The notes under the pieces: generated by a model
Database searches by the model: none
Told to the model about the DNA's origin: nothing
What the model saw: only the letters and a program-made list of their open reading frames with translations
Assembly: GCA_044225565.1 (NCBI GenBank)
Contig: JBGAIL010000055.1
Span: 1-25,095 of the forward strand
DNA: 25,095 nt
Origin: CAVXAE01 sp044225565
GTDB taxonomy: Bacteria; Pseudomonadota; Gammaproteobacteria; Steroidobacterales; Steroidobacteraceae
Direction of reading: 5' to 3'
In this document: piece by piece, positions 7,382 to 15,961 of the stretch
How the letters are laid out: each line of letters begins with the position of its first letter
Position numbering within the stretch: position 1 is the first letter of the stretch
Translations under genes and position numbers: made by a program

Positions 7382-10300
7382 GTCGCCTGGCCCTCGCCGT
7401 CGCGGGTCTCGCCGCGATGGCGGCCGCGGCCCCGGCGCCTTCTCCCCGACAGGTGCGTTTCACCACGGACGAGGGCACCTGGATCTCGCTGGACGTGTCG
7501 CCCGACGGACGCCGCATCGTGTTCGAGCTGGCCGGCGACCTGTACGGGCTGCCGGTCGAGGGAGGGCGTGCGGAACGACTGACCAGCGGCTCGGCGTTCG
7601 ATGCGCAGCCGCGGTACTCGCCGGACGGCCAGTCGATCGTCTTCGTCAGCGACCGCAGCGGTGCGGACAATCTCTGGCTCCTCGATGCGCAAGGCCGCAT
7701 GCCACGAGCGCTCACCAGGGAAACCGACGCCTTCTTCGTGTCGCCCGCCTGGACGCCGGATGGCAGTTCCATCGTCGCGTCGCGAAGCACGACTCGCACC
7801 GGCCATGGGCGCGAATACCAGTTGTTCGTCTACCCGCTGCGCGCGAACGACGATCCCCGGCAATTGACGGGGAAGGCTTCCGGAGAAGAGGTTGCCGGCC
7901 CTGCCGATCCCGCCATGGTGCTCGGAGCCGCCTTCGGCGGGACATCCAGCCTGTTCGCGTCGGTTCTCGTCGAGCCGCAATGGCCCATCTTCTCGGAATG
8001 GCAGATCGGCGTGGTCGATCGCTCGAGCGGAAAAGTGCAGCGGTTCACCCGGGAAATGAACGGCGCGGTGCGGCCCGTGCTCAGTCCCGATGGACGCTAC
8101 CTCGTGTACGGGACGCAATGGGAGCGACGCTCGCGTCTCAAGCTGGTCGATCTCGCGTCGCGAGAGTCCCGCTGGCTCGGGCCCGATATCGAGCGCGACG
8201 CATCCGAGGAGACGGCGCCACGCCGCGATCTTCTCCCCGGCGCGGCGTTCACGCCGGACAGCCGCGCGATCATCGTCGCGCACCACGGAAAGATCTGGCG
8301 CGTTTCCGTGCCGGACGGGGACGCGACTCCCATTCCATTCAGCGCCGAAGTCGACGTGACGCTCGCTCCGGCGGCACGATTCGACTATCCGCTGGACGAG
8401 CGGCATGTCGCGGCGCGCCGGATCGAGTATCCGCAGCTCTCGCCGGACGGCCGATCGCTCGCCTTTTCGGCGCTGGGCAAAGTGTGGATCCGGAGGATCG
8501 GCTCCCCGCCGCGACAGGTGAGCGCAGGCCCCGGTGGCGCCTTCTTTCCGGCCTGGTCGCCGGACGGCGAATGGCTCGCGTACGTCACCTGGGACGACCT
8601 CGAAGGCGGCGCGATCTGGCGCGTGCGCACACGAACCGCGACCCAGCCAGAGAAGCTGTCCCCGGGTCGGGACTTCTACGAGAAGCTCGCCTATTCGGCA
8701 GACGGCGCGAGGCTCGTCGCGGCGCGGGCGCGGTTCGCCGAGCGGTTCGGGTTCTCCAACGAGACCAAGGGAACGGGACGCGGCAACAGCCCGGAGTGGG
8801 TATGGCTGCCGTCGGGCGGCGGGGCGGCCGTGTCGATCACCCATATCAACCCGCCCCAGTCCTGGGGAGCGTCGTCCCACTACGGGCGCGCCCATTTTCG
8901 TCGAGGCGACGCGGAGCATCTCTATTTCAGCGATCCGGTCGATGGGCTGGTGTCGGTCCGTTGGGATGGAACGGAGCGCCAGTCGCTGCTGCGGGTGCAG
9001 GGGGAGGGCTTCGGGAAAAGCGAGCCGGCGATCGAGTTGCTGCTTTCTCCCGACGGCAGGCGTGTCGCCGCTTTGCTCGGCAATCAGCTGTGGCTCGTGG
9101 AACCGTCGGGAGGCCTGCCGCATGCCGACGTGCTGAGACTTCCCGGCGGCGCGCCTGCGAAGCGCATGAGCCTGGAAGGTGCGGATTTCCCCCAATGGAT
9201 CCGCGATGGACGGAGCATTCTCTGGTCGCTCGGGGCGACGATATTCACGCAGCCTGTCGAAAGTGCGACGGGCAGGCCCGAGCGTCGGGATCTCTCCGTT
9301 CGCTTTCCTCGGCCCACTCCGCAAGGCTCGCTGGTGCTGCGCGGCGCCCGCGTCATCACCATGCGGGGAGAGGAAGTGATCGAGAAGGGAGACGTCCTGA
9401 TCACCGGAGAGCGCATCGTCGCCGTCGGCAGGCTGGGCACGGTTCGCGTTCCTCGCGGCGCGCGCATTCTCGACGTGAGCGGCAAGACGATCCTGCCGGG
9501 CTATGTGGACGTCCACTGGCACGGCAGCCCGCCATGGGGTGTGCATCGCACTCAGGTCTGGGAGTTTCAGGCGAGTCTCGCCTACGGCGTCACGACGATC
9601 CGCGATCCGCAGCCTTCCACTACGGATGCGCTCACTTACGCCGATCGCATCTCGATGGGCGACGTGCTGGGTCCGCGTTTCTTCACTACCGGTCCCGGCA
9701 TTTTCGAGTCCGACGGCATCCGCAGTCTCGAGGACGCGCGAGCGGTGGCGCGCCGTTACGCACGCTTCTACCGCACGGAGACGGTCAAGGATTACATGAC
9801 GAACGCCGATCGTCAGACGCATCAGTGGCTGGTCGCAGCGGCGCGCGAATACCGGCTCACTCCGACCGCCGAAGGCAACAGCGATTTCAAATCCAGCCTC
9901 ACCCGGATTCTCGACGGCTATGGCGGGCAGGAGCACATGGCTACTTCCGCGGCGTACTATGGTGATCTCACGCGGATCATCGCCGCCAGCGGCATTACCA
10001 TCACGCCGACGCCACTGCAGGGGCAGACCGGTGGCCAGGACTTCCTGGCGCGTTTCGTCCACGAGAGCGACCTGCTGCGCGATCCGAAAGCGAGACGGTT
10101 CTTCCCGGCCGAGGAGCTCGAGTATCTGACCGTCGACGCCCGTCGCGGGCCGCTCGAAACCCGGTACACCGCGCAAGAGCTCGCCGCGCAGCCCATCTCG
10201 CTCCGGGCCGCGGGCGGGCGGATCGCGCTGGGCGTGCATGGAGCCATCGAGGGCCTCGGCGCGCATTGGGTGCTGTGGACCTTCGTCGAAGGCGGAATGC

Positions 10301-10590
10301 GGCCGCACGATGCGTTGCGCGTGGGCACGCTGATGGGAGCGCAGGCCATCGGTCATGCCGCGGATCTCGGCTCCATCCAGCCGGGCAAGCTCGCTGATCT
10401 CCAGGTGCTCGACGGCAATCCGCTCGAGGACATCCGCCAGACGCTGACGCTGCGCTACGTGTCGATGGGCGGGTGGCTCTACGATGCCGGTACGCTGGAG
10501 CAGTTGTGGCCCGGTCGAAAGCCGCTCGGGCCGCAATGGTGGCAGGGGCTCGGCGACCCTGACTGCGCATGCGCGCTGGCATCACACTGA
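7378..10590 (+). CDS. Secreted beta-propeller (PD40/TolB-like) amidohydrolase
   Basis: A 1070-residue two-part protein. The TTG at 7378 overlaps the receptor stop and begins a signal peptide (SRLALAVAGLAAMAAAAPAP); the first ATG (7417) would remove most of it, so TTG is preferred. Residues about 25-640 contain repeated SPDGR / SPDGQSIVF / TPDGSSIVA / SPDGEWLAY blades of a TolB/PD40 propeller. Residues about 650-1045 are an amidohydrolase-superfamily domain: GARVITMRGEEVIEKGDVLI, the metal motif HWH (His713, His715), Lys804 (TVKDYM), His853 (GGQEH) and His954 (GVHGAIEGLGAHW), closing with GSIQPGKLADLQVLDGNPLEDI. Homologous propeller-amidohydrolases are thought to act on peptides or amides outside the cytoplasm; the substrate here is unknown. 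Tight coupling to a TonB receptor suggests it processes that receptor's ligand. The frame stays open upstream of 7378 only as a shadow of the receptor gene. Confidence 0.9.
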   Translation: MSRLALAVAGLAAMAAAAPAPSPRQVRFTTDEGTWISLDVSPDGRRIVFELAGDLYGLPVEGGRAERLTSGSAFDAQPRYSPDGQSIVFVSDRSGADNLWLLDAQGRMPRALTRETDAFFVSPAWTPDGSSIVASRSTTRTGHGREYQLFVYPLRANDDPRQLTGKASGEEVAGPADPAMVLGAAFGGTSSLFASVLVEPQWPIFSEWQIGVVDRSSGKVQRFTREMNGAVRPVLSPDGRYLVYGTQWERRSRLKLVDLASRESRWLGPDIERDASEETAPRRDLLPGAAFTPDSRAIIVAHHGKIWRVSVPDGDATPIPFSAEVDVTLAPAARFDYPLDERHVAARRIEYPQLSPDGRSLAFSALGKVWIRRIGSPPRQVSAGPGGAFFPAWSPDGEWLAYVTWDDLEGGAIWRVRTRTATQPEKLSPGRDFYEKLAYSADGARLVAARARFAERFGFSNETKGTGRGNSPEWVWLPSGGGAAVSITHINPPQSWGASSHYGRAHFRRGDAEHLYFSDPVDGLVSVRWDGTERQSLLRVQGEGFGKSEPAIELLLSPDGRRVAALLGNQLWLVEPSGGLPHADVLRLPGGAPAKRMSLEGADFPQWIRDGRSILWSLGATIFTQPVESATGRPERRDLSVRFPRPTPQGSLVLRGARVITMRGEEVIEKGDVLITGERIVAVGRLGTVRVPRGARILDVSGKTILPGYVDVHWHGSPPWGVHRTQVWEFQASLAYGVTTIRDPQPSTTDALTYADRISMGDVLGPRFFTTGPGIFESDGIRSLEDARAVARRYARFYRTETVKDYMTNADRQTHQWLVAAAREYRLTPTAEGNSDFKSSLTRILDGYGGQEHMATSAAYYGDLTRIIAASGITITPTPLQGQTGGQDFLARFVHESDLLRDPKARRFFPAEELEYLTVDARRGPLETRYTAQELAAQPISLRAAGGRIALGVHGAIEGLGAHWVLWTFVEGGMRPHDALRVGTLMGAQAIGHAADLGSIQPGKLADLQVLDGNPLEDIRQTLTLRYVSMGGWLYDAGTLEQLWPGRKPLGPQWWQGLGDPDCACALASH

Positions 10591-10630
10591 CGGCTCTGCA
10601 TCGGCGGCACTTCTTGTAGGATGGGCGCTT

Positions 10631-11626
10631 GTGAAAATCCATTTCGTACGCGGCCACTGCGGCTGGGACGTCGTGACGCTGCTGCTCGGCAAGGAAATTC
10701 CCGAGGAGCGGCAGCTCGCCACGGCGCTCGCCGTCATCGACGATCCCGTGAACGGGGGTATCGAAGCGGGCATCCTCGAGCCGGGTGATGCGCCAGGCGA
10801 CATCCGCGTGCGCATCACGGACGGGCTCACGCGTCGCTGGCTCACCATGTGCGGCGGCATGACTCAGGTCATCGGCAAGGCGCTGGTCGAAACCTCCCTG
10901 CGTGAGCATTTCGCCATCGATGCGGCCGTACCCCAGGTGCGTGTGCGGCTCTTCACCGGCGCATGCGTCATTCCGATCTCCGTAGACGTACGCGAGGGCA
11001 GGGCATATGCGGTCACGACCGATATGTCGACCTACGCCGAGCTGCTCTATTCGATCGGCATCGAGCCGGTCGGGCTCTGCGGAGTGGAGGCGCTGCACGT
11101 CGGCGAGTACCTCGTGGTGCGGCTTTCGGCGCTGGAGAAAGCGCATCCCGGAATCGACTTCACGCGCCGCGATCCGGGGCCGCATCTCGACATCGTGAAC
11201 GGCGTGCTCGAGGCCTACCGCCACTATCTCGGCGGCCCGCCAGGCTCATGCGCAATGCTTTACGACGATCGTCCTGAAGGTCCGGGGCAGTTCCGCATCT
11301 TTCCGCGCTTTTCCGGGCAGGACGACACCGCTGCTCGGCTGCCTTACGAGTTCCAGTGCGGTACGGGCACCATCGCGCTCGTTCTGGCCCTCGCGCACAC
11401 CCGCGAGCTGCCGTTCTCCGAAGGCCACGGCACCATCGTCATCGAGTGGGGGAGCCTGCGTTCCACGCCGGACCCCTACGGTATCCGCACGTCACGGGTG
11501 GATATCGAGCTGCGCGCAGGTCGCGTAGCCGGCGCGGCGTTCAGTCACTCGGTGGTCGAGATCGTCGCCGAGGGGACGATCTGGATGTCCGGGATCAGGG
11601 AGCGGGGAGCCCCGATCCGCTCGTAG
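10631..11626 (+). CDS. Diaminopimelate-epimerase / proline-racemase-like protein of unknown substrate
   Basis: A 331-residue protein without a signal peptide. Two widely spaced cysteine motifs stand out: TMCGGMTQVIGKAL (Cys74) and FQCGTGTIALVLAL (Cys243). A Cys in MCG near one third of the chain and a second in CGTGT near the C-terminal third is the two-thiol acid/base arrangement of DapF, proline racemases and PrpF-type isomerases. Other signatures are weak: the N-terminus (KIHFVRGHCGWDVVTLLLG) is not the usual DapF start and the DapF GxGxT loop is not obvious, so the reaction is left open. The GTG at 10631 is chosen because AGGATGGG lies just upstream. The gene is 40 bases after the propeller-amidohydrolase gene and in the same direction, so it is probably in that operon. 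Confidence 0.75.
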   Translation: MKIHFVRGHCGWDVVTLLLGKEIPEERQLATALAVIDDPVNGGIEAGILEPGDAPGDIRVRITDGLTRRWLTMCGGMTQVIGKALVETSLREHFAIDAAVPQVRVRLFTGACVIPISVDVREGRAYAVTTDMSTYAELLYSIGIEPVGLCGVEALHVGEYLVVRLSALEKAHPGIDFTRRDPGPHLDIVNGVLEAYRHYLGGPPGSCAMLYDDRPEGPGQFRIFPRFSGQDDTAARLPYEFQCGTGTIALVLALAHTRELPFSEGHGTIVIEWGSLRSTPDPYGIRTSRVDIELRAGRVAGAAFSHSVVEIVAEGTIWMSGIRERGAPIRS

Positions 11627-11751
11627 GCGCCTCGGTCAGGAACGGCGGCGAGCGGCTATCGCGCCGGCGCGCAGCTTCCGGCCCGCGGGAAGCGGCCGGT
11701 CAGCGCCGGTCGGGCAGCGCAGGGCGCAAGCTGCTAGGATGCCACGCGTCG

Positions 11752-11829
<78 letters not shown>

Positions 11830-11830
11830 T

Positions 11831-11859
11831 CCCGCCCGGCCTATTCCGGCCGGCGCGGG
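11831..11859. terminator. GC-rich hairpin after tRNA-Pro, overlapping the convergent gene's end
   Basis: CCCGCCCGGCC (11831-11841) pairs with GGCCGG plus GCGGG (11848-11859), with one bulged C and loop TATTCC. It starts two bases after the tRNA and covers the stop codon of the convergent D-aminoacylase gene, so it could stop transcription from either side. There is no T-run, so intrinsic termination is uncertain. Confidence 0.4.
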
Positions 11860-13520
11860 GAGGGGTGCCGCAGCACCTGCCCCACGTGCGCCCCCGTGGC
11901 TTTGCCATCGTCTATGGCGAGCCCGCCGTTGATCATCACGTAGTCGATCCCTTCCGAGTACTGCAGCGGCTTCTCGAATGTCGCCACGTCCCGCACGCGG
12001 GCCGGGTCGAAGATCACGAGGTCTGCCGCCATGCCGGGCGCGATGCGGCCCCGGTCGGTGAGCCCGAGGCGGTTCGCGGTGAGCGAGGTCATGCGGCGGA
12101 TCGTTTCTTCGAGCGTCAGCACCTTGTCCTCGCGGACGTACTTGGCGAGCACCCGCGGAAACGCACCCATGGCGCGCGGATGCACGCTCGTCACCTTCGC
12201 CGGATTCACGGGACCGTTGTCCGTCTCGATCATCACCCACGGCGCGCGCAGCGCGAGATGCTTCTGCTCCTCGTTCATGCTCTGCGGGGCGCAGTCGGCC
12301 ATCGCCCGTGCGAGGTCGAAGAACATGTCCCACACGTCCTTCTTTTCCTTCGCGGCCGCCTGCGCCACCGAGAGGCCGGCGACGTCGTGGGGGTATTCGC
12401 CGGAGCCGTTGATCAGCACCTTGTCCCAGTCCGCCCCGACGTGCTGGTACCAGTTCTCCCAGCTGGTGTCGGTCTTCTCGAGCTCGGCGCGCAGCTCACG
12501 GCGCACCTTCGGTTTGGAGAGCTCGGCCCGCGCCTTCGCCATGCCGTCCGCGAAGAAGTCCGGCGGCAGGAACGAGACCAGGCCGATGCCGTTGCGGATG
12601 TAAGGATAGATGTCCGCGGTGACGTCGAGGCCTTCCGCGCGCGCGGCATCGATCTTCGCGATGGCCTGCTGCATCAGCGGCCAGTTGCGCTTGCCCGCGG
12701 CCTTGAGGTGATACACGTGCACGGGAATGCCCGCTTCGCGTCCGATGCGGATCGTCTCGTCGATGGCCTCGAGCAGCTTCGAGCTCTCGTTGCGCATGTG
12801 GCTCGAGTAGAACCCGCCGTGGCGCGCGGCCACCTTCGCGAGCTCCACCAGCTCTTCGGTGCTCGCATAGCTGGCTGGCGGATAGATGAGCGAGGTGGAC
12901 AATCCGCCGGCGCCGTCCAGCATGGCCTGTTCCACCAGCCGCTTCATCTCTTCGAGCTCGGCGGGCGTCGGGGCGCGGTCCTTGTCGCCCATCACCACTT
13001 CGCGCACCTGGGTGGCGCCGACGTTGAACGTCACGTTGATCGGCAATCCGTGCTGCTCGAGGATGCGGAAGTATTCCGCGTACGTTCGCCAGCGGACAGG
13101 CTTGCCGTCGACCAGCGGCGCCTCGCGTTGAGTGCGCTCGTTCTGCGGCGCGTGCGAGGAGCCTTCGCCGCTCACGTGCGTGGTGATGCCCTGCCGCAGC
13201 TGGCTCAAGGCGGTGACCGGGTCCTGCACGTAGCTGAGCGTGTCTTGCCCCATGAGGTCGATGAAGCCGGGGGATACGATGCGGTCCGTCGCGTCGATCG
13301 TACGGCGCGCCATCGCCGGTGCGACTTCGCCTACGGCCACGATGCGGCCGCCGCGTATCGCGATGCTGCCGCGATACCAGGGATTGCCGCCGCCGTCCAC
13401 GATGCGAGCGTGAGTGATGAGCACGTCGTAAGGTGCTTCTGCGGCCGCGGCGGGCGGGGAAACGGCGGAAGTCAGGATCGCGCCGCAAAGCGCAAGGAAG
13501 GTCGGGAAATGCGCACGCAT
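11841..13520 (-). CDS. Secreted D-aminoacylase / N-acyl-D-amino-acid deacylase family protein
   Basis: A 559-residue amidohydrolase-superfamily protein with a signal peptide (MRAHFPTFLALCGAILTSAV, cleavage near AAAAEA). Family landmarks: YDVLITHARIVDGGGNPWYR, GGIVHL-like GAGGLSTSLIYPPASYAS, SSHMRNES (His241), VHVYHLKAAGK (His268/His271), ETDNGP, HPRAMGAFPRVLAKYVRE and GRIAPGMAADLVIFDPA. Known members remove the acyl group from N-acyl-D-amino acids using zinc. Here the usual HxH after PGFID is replaced by LMGQD (residues 89-93), and the zinc-ligand Cys region reads SGEGSSHAP without Cys. Activity and metal content may therefore differ. It converges with tRNA-Pro; the beta-hydroxylase-type gene lies 153 bases upstream on the same strand, and nothing recognisable was seen in that gap. 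Confidence 0.9.
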   Translation of the reverse strand: MRAHFPTFLALCGAILTSAVSPPAAAAEAPYDVLITHARIVDGGGNPWYRGSIAIRGGRIVAVGEVAPAMARRTIDATDRIVSPGFIDLMGQDTLSYVQDPVTALSQLRQGITTHVSGEGSSHAPQNERTQREAPLVDGKPVRWRTYAEYFRILEQHGLPINVTFNVGATQVREVVMGDKDRAPTPAELEEMKRLVEQAMLDGAGGLSTSLIYPPASYASTEELVELAKVAARHGGFYSSHMRNESSKLLEAIDETIRIGREAGIPVHVYHLKAAGKRNWPLMQQAIAKIDAARAEGLDVTADIYPYIRNGIGLVSFLPPDFFADGMAKARAELSKPKVRRELRAELEKTDTSWENWYQHVGADWDKVLINGSGEYPHDVAGLSVAQAAAKEKKDVWDMFFDLARAMADCAPQSMNEEQKHLALRAPWVMIETDNGPVNPAKVTSVHPRAMGAFPRVLAKYVREDKVLTLEETIRRMTSLTANRLGLTDRGRIAPGMAADLVIFDPARVRDVATFEKPLQYSEGIDYVMINGGLAIDDGKATGAHVGQVLRHPSPRRPE

Positions 13521-13673
13521 GGGAGATCACCTCGAAGCCAGGTCGCCGTGCGGGAGTTTATGAAGGCATGCCGGTGAGAATCCGCTGCAATTCGCGCGGC
13601 TGCCGGGAGTTTCGCTCGTGGCGTGGCATCGGTGCAGCCGCGGCAGCGATCCGCTGCGGGCGTGCGCTCGTCG

Positions 13674-14225
13674 TCAGGCCACCTGTTTCGCGGGCGGCGC
13701 GTAGTCGAAGATGAAGTGGATGCGGCTGGTGTTGCCGTTGTTGGACACCTGGTGGAACATCAGGTTGTTCAGCTCGAAGGCGAAATGGGCGCGCGGCGGC
13801 ACGCGCTCGGTGCCGACGATGAACTCGACGTCGGGATTGGTCACCAGCGGAACGTGGATTCGATGCGCCACCGAAAACGAAGGATGGGAGTCTTTGTGCC
13901 GGGCGATGCGGCAGCCGGGCTGCAGCCGCGCCATCATGGCGCGCAGCACCGAGCCGCCCGGGGGATAGTGCTTGTGCACGATCTGCTCCATGAGCGGCAC
14001 GGCCTCGGCGGCCAGCAGCTCCCAGCCATTCGCGCGTGTCACTTCCACCTTGGGCCAGCCGGAGCAGAAGAGCAGGATGATGGACTGGGTCTGCGCATGC
14101 ACGTCGTAGTCCTGCTGCCGGCGCGGGTCGCCGGCCCATGCGGCTTCCTCCAGCGCCAGCACTTTCCCGGTGAGCGCCTGGGCGTCGAAGGTTCCGAGCG
14201 GGTTGGTGGGCTCGTGCATCAGCAT
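13674..14225 (-). CDS. Aspartyl/asparaginyl beta-hydroxylase-type 2-oxoglutarate dioxygenase
   Basis: A 183-residue single-domain protein. RHKDSHPSFSVAHRIHVPLV (about 109-128) and NNLMFHQVSNN followed by SRIHFIFDY (about 153-175) are the core of the Asp/Asn beta-hydroxylase cupin. In this family two histidines bind Fe(II), here probably His110 and His158, and an arginine (Arg168) holds the 2-oxoglutarate carboxylate. Members hydroxylate aspartate, asparagine or proline side chains in proteins, or small molecules; the target is unknown. There is no signal peptide. ATG at 14225 or at 14219 (two codons later) could be the start; neither has a strong ribosome binding site. It diverges from the TPR-sulfotransferase gene across about 50 bases. 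Confidence 0.9.
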   Translation of the reverse strand: MLMHEPTNPLGTFDAQALTGKVLALEEAAWAGDPRRQQDYDVHAQTQSIILLFCSGWPKVEVTRANGWELLAAEAVPLMEQIVHKHYPPGGSVLRAMMARLQPGCRIARHKDSHPSFSVAHRIHVPLVTNPDVEFIVGTERVPPRAHFAFELNNLMFHQVSNNGNTSRIHFIFDYAPPAKQVA

Positions 14226-14275
14226 GGGCGGATCGTAGCGAGTCGCCGAACGTGTGGCGAGAGGGTGGCTGCAGC

Positions 14276-15961
14276 GTGAGCGCTTCCGGCGTAAATATGT
14301 CCCGCGCCGACGCCGATCGGCAGGTCGAATCGGCTTTCGAGCGCCACAAGCGGGGTGATCTCGAGCACGCCCACGGCGTGTATCGCCGGGTGCTGGCGGC
14401 TTTTCCCCGGCATGCGCACGCGCTCCATTACCTGGGCCTCATCGCACAGCAGACGGGGCATTCCAGGGAGGCCGCGACGCTGCTGCAGCAGTCCATCGCC
14501 GTCGCGCCGGACGATGCCCGTGCGCACAATCACCTGGGGCAGGTCTACGTCGCGCTGGGCGACAAGCGGGCCGCGACCGAGAGCTTCGAGAAGGCGCTCG
14601 AGATCGATCCGGATCACGTGGACTCGCTGAACAACTACGCGAACGTCATCAAGGTGCGGGACCTGCTGCAGGCGGTATCGCTGTATCGACGCGCGCTGAC
14701 GCTCAATCCGCAGGCGGTGCTGACCACCTACAACCTGGCCATCGCGCTCAAGGAGAACGACGAGGCGGAGGAAGCGGAGCGGCTGCTCCGTCGCGTCATC
14801 GAGCTCGAGCCGCGGCATGCGCGTGCGCATCACAGCCTCGCATCGTTGTTGGAGCAGCGAGGGCGATTCGACGAGGCGGTCGGGCACTATCTCGAAGTGC
14901 GGCGGCACGACCCGCGGCATGTGGGCTCGCTGGCCAGCCTCTTTGGCATCGGCTCCTACGAGCCGGACGAGAGCATGGTGAAGGCAGCTCAGGAGTTGAT
15001 CCACGCGCCGCACACGGGAAGCGACGAGCTGATCAAGCTCCACCACGGGCTCGGGAAGCATCTGGATCGCGCGGAGCGGTACGAGGAAGCCTTCTCCCAC
15101 TTCGCGGCTTCGAAGGCGATCGTGAGGCAGCAGGCGCCGGATTTCGACGTGGCAGCGACGGCGCGGAATTTCGATCGGCTCATGAAGGTGTTCACGCGTG
15201 AGGAGATCGCGAGGCGGGCAAGCGCCGCGAGTGATTCGCGGCGGCCGGTGTTCATCGTGGGCATGCCACGGTCGGGCACCACGCTCGCGGAGCAGATCCT
15301 GGCGAGCCATCCGCAGGTCTACGGCGCGGGCGAGCTGGTAGACATGCCACGCATCGTGAAGTCGCTGCGGCCGGACTACCCGGAATGCGTGCCCGGGATG
15401 GGTGATGCCGCACTCTCGGAGCTGGGTGCGCAGTATCTGCGAACCATCGAAAGCCGCGCACCGGCCGAAGTGCTCCGGGTGACCGACAAGATGCCCGTCA
15501 ACTTCATGCACCTGGGCATGATCGCCACGCTCTTTCCGCACGCGCGCATCGTGCATTGCCGGCGTGATGCGCGTGACGTGGGGCTTTCCTGCTTCATCGA
15601 GTTGTTCCAGCTCGAGCACGGCTACACGGCGGATCTCGCGACCTTCGGCCGCTACTTCCTGCAGTATGAGCGGCTGATGTCGCACTGGCTGCAGGCACTG
15701 CCGATGCCTGTCCACGAGTTGCGCTACGAGCGCATGGTGGCGGATCCGCAAGGGCAGAGTCGCGCGCTCGTCGCTCATTGCGGGCTGGAATGGGATGCTG
15801 CCTGTCTCGATTTCCAGTCCACGGAACGCTTCGTGCGCACGCCCAGCCGCTGGCAGGTGCGTCAACCCGTATATTCACGATCCGCAGGGCGTTGGCGCAA
15901 TTACGAGGCGCATCTGGCGCCGCTGCTGCGCGTGTTGCAGGAAGGCGGCTACGACTATTGA
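14276..15961 (+). CDS. TPR-repeat sulfotransferase fusion protein
   Basis: A protein of about 561 residues. Residues about 10-235 are tandem tetratricopeptide repeats (GDLEHAHGVYRRVLAAFPRH, HNHLGQVYVALGDKRAATES, YNLAIALKENDEAEEAERLL, HHSLASLLEQRGRFDEAVGH). From about residue 325 comes a sulfotransferase domain: PVFIVGMPRSGTTLAEQIL, the PAPS 5'-phosphate loop (PRSGTT at 331-336), then TDKMPVNFMHLG and HARIVHCRRDARDVGLSCF, the 3'-phosphate region. Family members transfer sulfate from PAPS to sugars, lipids or protein tyrosines; the acceptor is not evident. GTG 14276 is preferred because GAGAGGG precedes it; ATG 14297 and GTG 14252 are alternatives. The stop overlaps the end of the convergent lipoprotein gene by seven bases. 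Confidence 0.92.
   Translation: MSASGVNMSRADADRQVESAFERHKRGDLEHAHGVYRRVLAAFPRHAHALHYLGLIAQQTGHSREAATLLQQSIAVAPDDARAHNHLGQVYVALGDKRAATESFEKALEIDPDHVDSLNNYANVIKVRDLLQAVSLYRRALTLNPQAVLTTYNLAIALKENDEAEEAERLLRRVIELEPRHARAHHSLASLLEQRGRFDEAVGHYLEVRRHDPRHVGSLASLFGIGSYEPDESMVKAAQELIHAPHTGSDELIKLHHGLGKHLDRAERYEEAFSHFAASKAIVRQQAPDFDVAATARNFDRLMKVFTREEIARRASAASDSRRPVFIVGMPRSGTTLAEQILASHPQVYGAGELVDMPRIVKSLRPDYPECVPGMGDAALSELGAQYLRTIESRAPAEVLRVTDKMPVNFMHLGMIATLFPHARIVHCRRDARDVGLSCFIELFQLEHGYTADLATFGRYFLQYERLMSHWLQALPMPVHELRYERMVADPQGQSRALVAHCGLEWDAACLDFQSTERFVRTPSRWQVRQPVYSRSAGRWRNYEAHLAPLLRVLQEGGYDY

Noticed and set aside
7294..10536. 1080-residue minus-strand open frame
   Set aside because: Antisense shadow of the amidohydrolase gene in GC-rich DNA; Arg/Glu-rich composition with no recognisable motif.
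11865..13577. 570-residue plus-strand open frame
   Set aside because: Antisense to the D-aminoacylase gene, which has clear family motifs; the plus-strand product is His/Arg/Val-rich and unlike any family.
14219..15865. 548-residue minus-strand open frame
   Set aside because: Antisense to the TPR-sulfotransferase gene; no coherent domain.
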